Shown here in pieces: positions 1-4,983 of a stretch of 5,053 bases of DNA. Within the stretch, counting starts at the first letter, position 1. Each line of letters opens with the position of its first letter. Source of the DNA: Chlamydiae bacterium RIFCSPHIGHO2_12_FULL_27_8. Lineage in GTDB: Bacteria; Chlamydiota; Chlamydiia; Chlamydiales; SM23-39. Below the pieces are notes generated by a model. The model made no database searches and was not told the origin of the DNA. It saw only the letters and a program-made list of their open reading frames with translations. Location of the stretch: NCBI GenBank assembly GCA_001796155.1, contig MGLU01000009.1, positions 5,297-10,349 of the forward strand, written 5' to 3'. Position numbers and translations under genes: made by a program.

Positions 1-2
1 TA

Positions 3-25
3 TAATTAATTATTTTAATTAATTA
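3..25. repeat. 10-bp AT-only inverted repeat upstream of the first promoter
   Basis: Arms TAATTAATTA at 3-12 and 16-25 flank a TTT spacer. The repeat ends five bases before the -35 hexamer of the promoter at 31-59. It could be a regulator site or an UP-element-like tract. It contains only A and T in an AT-rich region, so chance is a real alternative. Confidence 0.3.
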
Positions 26-30
26 ATAAA

Positions 31-59
31 TTGATAAATTAATAGAATTAATGTATAAT
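31..59 (+). promoter_or_regulatory. sigma70-type promoter for the gene at 83
   Basis: A -35 hexamer TTGATA (31-36, 5 of 6 to consensus) is followed after exactly 17 bases by a -10 hexamer TATAAT (54-59, 6 of 6). Transcription would start near 66, leaving a leader of about 17 bases that carries a weak AGG (75-77) before the ATG at 83. Both hexamers and the spacing fit well, although AT-rich DNA produces such matches more often than average. Confidence 0.6.
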
Positions 60-82
60 TATCATGTAATAAATAGGTTATT

Positions 83-580
83 ATGTCAGTAAATCCATTA
101 AATGTTAAAAACTTACAAATGCCTCCTCACCCGGCATTTTGGGAAAATTTAAAAAATCTTTCTATTCCCATAGAAGAAAATACAATACTTTTAATATCCT
201 CAGAAAGATACATTCACTTTATAAAATTAAATCAAGAACCTTGGTATTCAAAAATTTTAGTTTCTATTATTACTTTTCTTGGACACTTTTTATATTTGTA
301 TAGATTAAATAAAGCTTTAGATGAAGCTTATGAAAAATTTAAAGAATTTTTTCAAGTTACTAGAGAATTGAGTTATAAGGATAGTCGAAAAATTTTTAAT
401 CATCAGAAAATAATTGATAATTTAAAAATTATAAGCCCAAAACACTCTGAAAAATTTTCTGAAATAATTTTTAGAGATTTACCTGTAAAGAAACCATTAG
501 CAGCTGTAGACATTCCCAACGCTGCGATAGTTTCTATTCTTAAAAGAGAAAAATTTACAATTAAACCTCCCCAAAAATAA
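83..580 (+). CDS. Orphan protein with one membrane segment (165 aa)
   Basis: I do not recognise this protein. It is lysine- and isoleucine-rich. A soluble N-terminal part of about 55 residues contains the stretch MPPHPAFWENL. One hydrophobic segment follows at residues 57-74, bounded by KLNQEPWYSK and the basic YLYRLNK. The C-terminal 90 residues are charged and probably helical, starting with a K/E-rich stretch at about 75-92. There is no signal peptide and no catalytic motif. The ATG is preceded by AGG at 75-77 (five bases upstream) and by a well-formed promoter at 31-59, which supports this start and an independent transcript. Its A+T content resembles that of the two membrane proteins downstream. 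A bacterial or host-membrane protein is possible, but only the single membrane pass is supported. The gene itself looks real, with a 165-codon frame behind a promoter. Confidence 0.72.
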   Translation: MSVNPLNVKNLQMPPHPAFWENLKNLSIPIEENTILLISSERYIHFIKLNQEPWYSKILVSIITFLGHFLYLYRLNKALDEAYEKFKEFFQVTRELSYKDSRKIFNHQKIIDNLKIISPKHSEKFSEIIFRDLPVKKPLAAVDIPNAAIVSILKREKFTIKPPQK

Positions 581-595
581 AATCTAAATGATTTT
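579..595 (+). terminator. Possible weak terminator hairpin
   Basis: Arms AAAATC (579-584) and GATTTT (590-595) enclose a 5-base loop and overlap the stop codon of the first gene. The stem is AT-rich and no clear T-run follows, so termination here is doubtful. No better candidate was seen before 640. Confidence 0.2.
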
Positions 596-641
596 AATAT
601 AAAAAGAGTGTACTCATTGTATATTATTAATTTATCAATGA

Positions 642-688
642 CGGCGTAATACCTCTGACTTCAGCCAAGGAAGGGATATGAGCCACCT
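642..688 (+). repeat. Degenerate transposon-end-like hairpin
   Basis: The segment starts with CGGCGTAATACCTCTGACT and continues CTTCAGCCAAGGAAGG followed by GATATGA. The second half resembles the end hairpins of IS200/IS605-family elements, whose usual pattern is CTTTAGCCAAGG with a purine tract and GGATGTCAA. Pairing CCTCTGAC with the CCAAGG side is imperfect, as expected for a decayed end. With the TnpB-like tail at 738-830 and the hairpin at 889-915 it could mark the left side of an internally deleted element. The assignment rests on remembered family patterns only. Confidence 0.3.
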
Positions 689-737
689 TTTTTCTTTCTC
701 TAAAAAATACCATATTGTGTTAATATAGCACTACTTT

Positions 738-830
738 TCAAAGTCTACCGTCGTGCTGACTGGATGTTAAGCCTTTGGAGAGAATGTAAGACCGGAGGAC
801 ATGGGATGTAGAAAACGTAAATGTTCTCAT
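738..830 (+). pseudogene. Decayed C-terminal tail of a TnpB-like (IS200/IS605) protein
   Basis: In the frame of 738 the sequence reads SKSTVVLTGC, a TAA stop at 768-770, then AFGENVRPEDMGCRKRKC and a TGA stop at 831-833. TnpB proteins of IS200/IS605 elements commonly end, after their second zinc knuckle, in a tail resembling STVG.T..NA.GE.VRP, so STVVLTGC followed by AFGENVRP is a plausible broken copy. The hairpin at 889-915 lies where the element's right end, which in TnpB elements also shapes the 3' part of the guide RNA, would be expected. No zinc-binding or RuvC residues remain and no transposase is present. At least one internal stop interrupts it and the rest of the gene is missing. 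It could instead be chance similarity over about 30 codons. Confidence 0.4.
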
Positions 831-884
831 TGAGGACATTTTGCAAAAACTAAGCTATATTCTCCCGGCTATTCTCTGCGAATT

Positions 885-920
885 AGGAATCTCTTTGCTT
901 TAACTATGGGGAGATGTGAA
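885..920 (+). mobile_element. Probable right end of an IS200/IS605-type element
   Basis: The sequence AGGAATCTC, then TTTGCTTTAACTA, then TGGGGAGATGTGAA follows the right-end pattern GGAATC, pyrimidine arm, CTTTAG loop, purine arm, GATGTCAA of many IS200/IS605 elements. ATCTC (889-893) pairs with GAGAT (911-915), and three T-G wobbles extend the stem, giving eight pairs around a CTTTAA-type loop. In intact elements this subterminal hairpin is recognised by the single-strand transposase TnpA. Nothing mobile remains here, because neither TnpA nor a full TnpB is encoded nearby. The arm bases differ from the usual GC-rich form. Confidence 0.4.
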
Positions 921-1004
921 AAATTATATAAAGCGATGATAAACATATTTTTAAATAAATTATCACATAAATCTACTTTTTAATTATTTTTTAATTTAAA
1001 AAGA

Positions 1005-1035
1005 AGAATGTCATGTTATAAAGTAGAATATCATG
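1005..1035 (+). repeat. Short direct repeat over the tyrP start
   Basis: AGAATGTCATG (1005-1015) recurs as AGAATATCATG (1025-1035), 10 of 11 bases identical and offset by 20 bases, close to two helical turns. The second copy contains the start codon of the permease. It might be a regulator half-site pair or a small tandem duplication. Confidence 0.35.
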
Positions 1036-2226
1036 AAATTAAAAAAATTAATATCAGCAACTTTACTAATAGCAGGTACTTCCATAGGTGCAGGAATGCT
1101 CGGCATTCCTCTTGTAACCGCTTCTAGCGGCTTTATACCTTCACTTATTCTCACATTTGTTGTTTGGCTATTTATGTATGCGACAGGACTTCTGTTTTTA
1201 GAGGCTACTCTTTGGATGCACGACGGTGCTAATGTCTTATCTATGACAAATAAATTTTATAAAAGAAAAGGAAAAATTTTAGCCGGTATTACTTTTGTTT
1301 TTTTATATTACTGCTTAATGGTAGCTTACTTTTCCGGTGGAGCCCCTCTACTTAGCTTTTTTTTAGAATTTTTTTTAAATATAAAAATCTCTTCATTTGT
1401 TTCAATTTTAGCTTTTGGGGTGATTTTTGGAACAATTGTAGGTTTCGGTATAAAATTAGTTGATAGAGTCAATTATATTTTGATGATAGGTCTAATCCTG
1501 TCATATTTTATACTCTTTTTTGCCGGAGCAAAACATATTGAGTTTTCTCGATTGAAAAATGAAAATTGGGCCAATATTTTTTATGCTGTTCCAATTTTAT
1601 TCAGCGCATTTGGTTATCATAACGTAATACCTTCTTTGACATTTCACTTTCATAGAAATGTAAAATTAATGAGATATGCAATTTTTTTCGGCAGTTTTAT
1701 CCCATTTTTAATTTATATATTATGGCAGTATTTGATTTTAGGAAGCGTTTCTCCGGATGTTTTAAATTCTTCTTTAAAAACAGGTAGTCCTTATGACACT
1801 TTAAAAGCCGTTTCAAATGTAAGCTGGATATCTTACGTTGCAAGGTTTTTTGGGTTCTTTGCTATAATTACTTCAATGCTGGGTGTGTCTTTTTCAGTTG
1901 TGGACTTTTTAGGAGATGGCCTTAATTTTAAAAGAGTTGGAAAAGATAGAGTCTTCTTGTGTCTGTTAACTTTTGTTCCTCCTTTAATTTTAACTCTTTT
2001 AGATCCTTCAATATTTATTATTGCTTTAGGAGTAGCAGGAGGTTTTGGTGAGGCTATTTTAAATGGTGTTCTACCGGCTTTATTAGTTTGGAAGGGAAGA
2101 TATAAATATAACCTTAATTCTCACAAATTTTTATTCGGAGGTAAATTTCTGCTTATTATAATTTTGCTTGGTGCAATAGCTGTAACAGGCATCGAAATAC
2201 TTCATATATTGAAATTAAAAAATTAA
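1033..2226 (+). CDS. tyrP: Aromatic amino acid (tyrosine/tryptophan) permease, TyrP-like
   Basis: Inner-membrane carrier of the aromatic amino acid permease family (TyrP/Mtr type), expected to import tyrosine or tryptophan by proton symport. The 397 residues match the usual family length and form about 11 hydrophobic segments. The signature GTSIGAGMLGIP lies at residues 15-26 in helix 1. Other family-like blocks are AFGYHNVIPSL (192-202), FFGFFAIITSMLGVS (272-286), the DFLGDGL loop (291-297) and the C-terminal VAGGFGEAI and LVWKGRY. From memory these blocks resemble chlamydial TyrP most closely. The ATG at 1033 starts at a typical N-terminal helix, but only a weak AAAGTAG precedes it. Upstream ATGs at 1008 and 1013 are out of frame. 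The gene stands alone, 56 bases ahead of an orphan membrane protein. Substrate preference (Tyr or Trp) cannot be read from the sequence. Amino acid import fits an auxotrophic intracellular lifestyle. Confidence 0.93.
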   Translation: MKLKKLISATLLIAGTSIGAGMLGIPLVTASSGFIPSLILTFVVWLFMYATGLLFLEATLWMHDGANVLSMTNKFYKRKGKILAGITFVFLYYCLMVAYFSGGAPLLSFFLEFFLNIKISSFVSILAFGVIFGTIVGFGIKLVDRVNYILMIGLILSYFILFFAGAKHIEFSRLKNENWANIFYAVPILFSAFGYHNVIPSLTFHFHRNVKLMRYAIFFGSFIPFLIYILWQYLILGSVSPDVLNSSLKTGSPYDTLKAVSNVSWISYVARFFGFFAIITSMLGVSFSVVDFLGDGLNFKRVGKDRVFLCLLTFVPPLILTLLDPSIFIIALGVAGGFGEAILNGVLPALLVWKGRYKYNLNSHKFLFGGKFLLIIILLGAIAVTGIEILHILKLKN

Positions 2227-2240
2227 AATAATTTTTAGTA

Positions 2241-2267
2241 TTGTCATAAATTAAAAATAATTTTAAT
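2241..2267 (+). promoter_or_regulatory. Weak candidate promoter for the gene at 2298
   Basis: TTGTCA (2241-2246, 5 of 6 to the -35 consensus) is followed after 15 bases by TTTAAT (2262-2267, 5 of 6 to the -10 consensus). The spacer is two bases short of ideal, so this is tentative. The alternative is read-through from the permease gene. Confidence 0.22.
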
Positions 2268-2269
2268 TT
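2248..2269 (+). terminator. AT-only hairpin between tyrP and the next gene
   Basis: A perfect 9-bp inverted repeat, AAATTAAAA (2248-2256) and TTTTAATTT (2261-2269), surrounds a 4-base loop and is followed by pyrimidine-rich CTTTACCCTTT. Position and tail suit a terminator for the permease, but a stem without G-C pairs would be weak. It overlaps the candidate promoter. Confidence 0.3.
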
Positions 2270-2297
2270 CTTTACCCTTTATATGGAGAAAAAAATT

Positions 2298-2822
2298 ATG
2301 ACAGGTCGAATTTCGGAAATAACAAAATCAATTTATAGTCACTTTGCAGTGTCCGCTGAATTTAAAGAGAAATTTCATGAATTAAAAAATAATGTAAAAA
2401 CAATCGCTATAAAAATTTATCATTTTTTACTGGATAACAAATCATTAATTTTTTTTATTGGCTCTTTGGTTTTTGCATATTACATGGCCCCAAAAGCTGC
2501 ATTTGATTATCTTTCTTATTTCGGCTACTCTCTAACGGAAACTTTTGTTGAAGGTATAAGCTTCGGTTCTTCGCTTTTAGCTATCGCCAATGTGTTAAAA
2601 TTAAAAGAAATAACAAAACATGCAGACGATAGAATTAATTATTTAGCTGCTGTTTCAAATATTTGCCAAGTTTATTTAAATACTACCCAAGGTTTGATAT
2701 CCGCTTTTGCTACTGCCGGATTGATAGTTGCAAAAACAATATACAGAAGTGTTTTTGAAATAGCTGATAAGGAAGTTAATGTTTATGTGCCTGTTGTGAA
2801 TGATGCAGTACCAAAAACTTAA
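2298..2822 (+). CDS. Orphan multi-pass membrane protein (174 aa)
   Basis: I do not recognise this protein. The frame is open from an ATG at 2283, but that codon has no ribosome binding site. The ATG at 2298 follows GGAG (2285-2288) at nine bases, so I choose it, giving 174 residues. The first 45 residues are amphipathic and lysine-rich (MTGRISEITKSIYSHF). Hydrophobic segments follow at about 49-68 (SLIFFIGSLVFAYYM), 84-101 (EGISFGSSLLAIANVL) and 122-139 (LISAFATAGLIVAKTI), the last possibly only partly embedded. A short polar tail ends VNVYVPVVNDAVPKT. There is no signal peptide and no recognisable motif. Base composition matches the permease. Small proteins with closely spaced hydrophobic lobes are common among secreted membrane proteins of Chlamydiae, which is a possible analogy but is not demonstrated. 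Confidence 0.75.
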   Translation: MTGRISEITKSIYSHFAVSAEFKEKFHELKNNVKTIAIKIYHFLLDNKSLIFFIGSLVFAYYMAPKAAFDYLSYFGYSLTETFVEGISFGSSLLAIANVLKLKEITKHADDRINYLAAVSNICQVYLNTTQGLISAFATAGLIVAKTIYRSVFEIADKEVNVYVPVVNDAVPKT

Positions 2823-3113
2823 TTGTATTTAACAAACCCATTGCTTGGATAATTGGCTTTGCTTTTAAGTTGAAATTAAAAAAATATTGAAAGATATTTT
2901 TTCAAGGTGCTCTTCAATTTAATTTCTTATGGAAATTTAATTTTTAAGATATTTAAAAAAATATGAAAATTTATTTCTACATTAAAAAACTTGAAATAAT
3001 TAAATCTATATAGCGGCATACCTCTCTAAATACATAAATTACTTATATTTAACATTTTAAATAAAAAAAGTTTAATAAAAATACTAAAAATAATTTTAAT
3101 TTATTTATTATAT

Positions 3114-3160
3114 GGGCCCTGAAGTTATATCCCTTCAAAAGGGATGAATACCCTAGCTAG
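3114..3160. repeat. GC island with a perfect 7-bp hairpin
   Basis: Within almost pure A/T sequence lie GGGCCC (3114-3119), a hairpin with arms ATCCCTT (3129-3135) and AAGGGAT (3139-3145) around a 3-base loop, and the palindrome CTAGCTAG (3153-3160). AGGG (3140-3143) can pair instead with CCCT (3151-3154), so two mutually exclusive folds are possible. No T-run follows, which argues against a simple terminator. A relic end of an IS200-like element or a structured leader RNA are alternatives. Confidence 0.45.
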
Positions 3161-3264
3161 ATATAAACAACAAGTTAAAAAAAATAAATTAAAAATTTGT
3201 TTAAAATTATTAAAATATTTTTATTTAAATTTAAAATAATTTATGTATATTTGTGTTTTTTATA

Positions 3265-3319
3265 ATATTATTAAAATAAATAACTTACGACTAAGTAATT
3301 TATTTTAATTTAATAATAT
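3265..3319. repeat. Long imperfect inverted repeat upstream of the chitinase region
   Basis: Positions 3270-3287 pair with 3292-3309 at 17 of 18 positions (single mismatch A3282/A3297) around the 4-base loop CGAC. After a 5-base bulge (3310-3314) another five pairs follow, 3265-3269 with 3315-3319. The inner arm end is AACTTA against TAAGTA. This is much longer than the other inverted repeats here. It lies just before the extended -10 at 3329, with its right arm covering the -35 position, so it could act as a bidirectional terminator, a cruciform or a protein-binding site. Confidence 0.6.
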
Positions 3320-3328
3320 GAAATAATA

Positions 3329-3337
3329 TGCTATAAT
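3329..3337 (+). promoter_or_regulatory. Extended -10 promoter for the gene at 3375
   Basis: TGCTATAAT combines the extended -10 TG (3329-3330) with a perfect TATAAT (3332-3337). The -35 position (TTTAAT, 3309-3314) matches poorly, which extended -10 promoters tolerate. Transcription would start near 3344, inside the palindrome at 3340-3362. Confidence 0.6.
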
Positions 3338-3339
3338 AA

Positions 3340-3362
3340 TTGTATTAATTAAATTAATACAA
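3340..3362. promoter_or_regulatory. Perfect 23-bp palindrome: candidate operator over the start site
   Basis: Arms TTGTATTAATT (3340-3350) and AATTAATACAA (3352-3362) are exact reverse complements around a single central A. The palindrome begins two bases after the -10 hexamer, covers the expected transcription start and shares its last base with the ribosome binding site AAGGA (3362-3366). Such a position suits a dimeric repressor site. In RNA a hairpin with a 3-base or larger loop could form beside the ribosome binding site and affect translation. No regulator gene is visible in the window. Confidence 0.6.
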
Positions 3363-3374
3363 AGGAAATATATT

Positions 3375-3830
3375 ATGTCTTGTCAAGAAATAAAAACAAA
3401 AAGCACTTTGCCTCCATATGAATTAAACCCATATCCTAAAAAAAAGATCGATTCTCTCGCACCGCCTGTGTATAACATTGTAACAGATTCAGAAGAAGCC
3501 AAGAGATATTCTGATTTATTTAAAAAAGCATTAAAAATGTCATTAATAACTTTCCTTTTTTCTGCTTTATTATTTGGTGCAAATGCACCAATTGTTTATG
3601 GCTCACAGCCTTTAGCTTTAGTACTTATTAAAACGCATATTGTAACAACTCTATTAATCACAATCTTAATTTTTTCAGTTCTTCTACCAAGCAATAGAAA
3701 AAGAAAAATTAAGCCTCTAAATCTAGGTGATGAACCTCCGGCTTATGCAAAAACTATTGAAGCTACACGTGATGAACCTCCGGCTTATGCAAAAACTATT
3801 GAAGCTACACAGAAAAGTTTCTGCCATTAG
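3375..3830 (+). CDS. Two-helix membrane protein with PPxY motifs (151 aa)
   Basis: The protein belongs to no family I recognise. AAGGA (3362-3366) lies eight bases before the ATG, the best ribosome binding site in the window. Residues 1-50 are polar and proline-rich, with LPPYELNPYP (12-21) and a PPVY motif (30-33). Two hydrophobic segments follow at about 54-75 and 79-105, separated by only a few residues, then a basic stop RKRKIK (108-113). The tail holds two identical 14-residue units with PPAY at 121-124 and 135-138. The helical hairpin would put both proline-rich ends on the same side of a membrane, the layout of chlamydial Inc-type proteins. PPxY motifs bind WW domains in eukaryotes. 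No cleavable signal peptide is evident. The frame ends KSFCH shortly after entering the chitinase reading frame's territory, so it may be the broken or frameshifted N-terminal part of a larger chitinase protein. Confidence 0.75.
   Translation: MSCQEIKTKSTLPPYELNPYPKKKIDSLAPPVYNIVTDSEEAKRYSDLFKKALKMSLITFLFSALLFGANAPIVYGSQPLALVLIKTHIVTTLLITILIFSVLLPSNRKRKIKPLNLGDEPPAYAKTIEATRDEPPAYAKTIEATQKSFCH
3727..3810 (+). repeat. Two perfect tandem 42-base repeats
   Basis: Copy 1 (3727-3768) and copy 2 (3769-3810) are identical over 42 bases, that is 14 codons, so both frames stay open through them. In the first frame each encodes DEPPAYAKTIEAT plus one residue (R or Q). In the chitinase frame each reads NLRLMQKLLKLH after one or two start-like codons. 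Each copy contains a run of five A (3749-3753 and 3791-3795). Exact identity implies a recent duplication or active homogenisation. Confidence 0.95.
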
Positions 3831-4983
3831 GACTAGATCTGTAGCTCAAAGCAGAGGAATGGGGGGATATTGGTCAGATTGGGGTATATATCAAACTCCA
3901 GCATGCTTTGCAGCAGATCTTACGACAGATGGGACATTTAATAGTGTCAATTATGCATTTTTTAAACTAAATGAAGATGGTACAATTGATCTGTTTGATC
4001 CTTGGTCAGATGAACAGATAGATACAAGATGGAATTATCAAAATCTTGAAGAATATTGGGGTAATCTTTTAGGTCTTAGAAAAATGCAGGCTCTATCAGA
4101 AATTGATGGCCACAGGGTTAACACAGCTTTTTCAATCGGAGGATGGCAAAACGATTCACCCGGTATTGATCCAAAATTTTCAAAAGTTGCATCAACCCCT
4201 GATGGTAGAGAGAAGTTTGCTGATGCTGCAATTGAAAAATGCAGAAAATATGGTTTTGACAGAATAGATATTGATTGGGAATATCCAAGTGCAAGCGATG
4301 CGGAAAACTATGCTCTTTTATTGGAAACTCTAAGAAATAAACTTAATGAAAATGAGGACACCAAAAATATTACAATTTCACTTGCTGTTCCTGCAGGGCA
4401 TCAAAAAGAATTAATTGATTGGAAAAGGGTATCAAAGGTTGTAGATCATGTTAATATGATGACTTATGACATGAGCGGAACTTGGGATGCTTTAACCGGC
4501 CATCAATGTCCTATAGAGCGTTCAGGAATAGGAGATCTTACATTTAACATGAGAGACTGTATAGAGTTTTATAAAACTCAAGGATTTAGAAATGTGCAGT
4601 TAAAACTTGGAGTTCCTATGTATTTTAGAACATTTGCAGGGGTCCCAAATATCAATAATGGTGAATATCAGTCACATAAAGGACCCGGCAGCGGTGACGC
4701 CGGCCCCGGCTTTAAATTTTTAAGTACGGTATGGGCGGAAGCAGAAGCAGGTCAATATGTATGGTATTGGGATGAAAAATCAAAAGCTTCCTGGGCATAT
4801 AACCCTCAAAATCAGGAATATGCAACAGGCTGTTCTCCTCAGGCACTATCTGAAATTAGAGACTTCGCTAAAGAACAAGGAATTGAGGTCTTTTCATGGG
4901 AAGCCAGAGGAGATATCACTTCAAACTGGTTAGCTTCTAGGATATTAAACGGTGAAGATTATACCCCGGGGTATGATGACTAG
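3727..4983 (+). CDS. GH18 chitinase, probably continuous with the upstream frame
   Basis: Glycoside hydrolase family 18 enzyme that would cleave beta-1,4 bonds of chitin by substrate-assisted catalysis. Counting from GTG 3727, the barrel begins at GYWSDWGIY (47-55). The substrate-site SIGGW lies at 136-140, the catalytic DxxDxDxE at D178-D181-D183-E185 within FDRIDIDWEYP, MTYDMSG at 245-251, and the barrel-closing FSWEARGD at 389-396. All key residues are present, with E185 as the acid. About 370 residues form one catalytic domain and no chitin-binding module is visible. There is no signal peptide. The first 28 residues are repeat-encoded and unlikely to be real. A stop (3724-3726) immediately precedes the GTG, and neither it nor ATG 3730 has a proper ribosome binding site. 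ATG 3859 has AGAGGA directly adjacent, too close for normal use. Expression probably depends on a frameshift or on coupling with the gene at 3375. G+C is visibly higher than in the other genes. Confidence 0.92.
   Translation: MMNLRLMQKLLKLHVMNLRLMQKLLKLHRKVSAIRTRSVAQSRGMGGYWSDWGIYQTPACFAADLTTDGTFNSVNYAFFKLNEDGTIDLFDPWSDEQIDTRWNYQNLEEYWGNLLGLRKMQALSEIDGHRVNTAFSIGGWQNDSPGIDPKFSKVASTPDGREKFADAAIEKCRKYGFDRIDIDWEYPSASDAENYALLLETLRNKLNENEDTKNITISLAVPAGHQKELIDWKRVSKVVDHVNMMTYDMSGTWDALTGHQCPIERSGIGDLTFNMRDCIEFYKTQGFRNVQLKLGVPMYFRTFAGVPNINNGEYQSHKGPGSGDAGPGFKFLSTVWAEAEAGQYVWYWDEKSKASWAYNPQNQEYATGCSPQALSEIRDFAKEQGIEVFSWEARGDITSNWLASRILNGEDYTPGYDD
4681..4710 (+). other. GC-rich patch within the chitinase gene
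   Basis: Of 30 bases 26 are G or C, encoding GPGSGDAGPG (residues 319-328), a glycine/proline loop in the C-terminal half of the chitinase. The surrounding gene is around 40% G+C and the rest of the window lower still. The composition partly follows from Gly, Pro and Ala codons, but several codons end in C where A or T dominate elsewhere in the window. Confidence 0.6.

Larger units (their letters stand above)
2823..3374. other. AT-rich intergenic region without a gene
   Basis: No credible coding frame was seen in these 552 bases. They consist mostly of A/T tracts, with a few distinct elements: nested inverted repeats at 2872-2926 (outer arms GAAATTAAA and TTTAATTTC, inner arms TTGAAA and TTTCAA), a GC island with a hairpin at 3114-3160, a long imperfect inverted repeat at 3265-3319, and the promoter and palindrome of the next gene. 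A CGGCATACCTCT at 3014-3025 resembles the start of the transposon-end-like segment at 642. Confidence 0.7.

Noticed and set aside
640..930. RNase P RNA, tmRNA, SRP RNA or riboswitch in the 450-base gap
   Set aside because: None of the conserved core sequences of these RNAs that I know was recognisable. The transposon-end explanation fits the visible pieces better.
976..1003. Inverted repeat CTTTTTAA / TTAAAAAG upstream of tyrP
   Set aside because: Eight pairs with a 12-base loop in almost pure A/T sequence is close to chance expectation.
1014..1022. Extended -10 TGTTATAAA just before tyrP
   Set aside because: It would put the transcription start about four bases before the ATG, giving an essentially leaderless message, and no -35 is present. 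More likely coincidence.
2283..2297. ATG 2283 as the start of the orphan membrane protein
   Set aside because: It lacks any ribosome binding site, and the GGAG serving ATG 2298 lies inside this extension.
2872..2926. Nested inverted repeats as a tRNA-like or terminator structure
   Set aside because: The arms are nearly all A/T, there are no tRNA consensus bases and no T-run follows. It is kept only as a note in the intergenic entry.
3727..3810. N-terminal 28 residues of the chitinase frame as real protein sequence
   Set aside because: They are the out-of-frame reading of the PPAY repeats, preceded directly by a stop and without a ribosome binding site. The other frame gives a biologically sensible motif.
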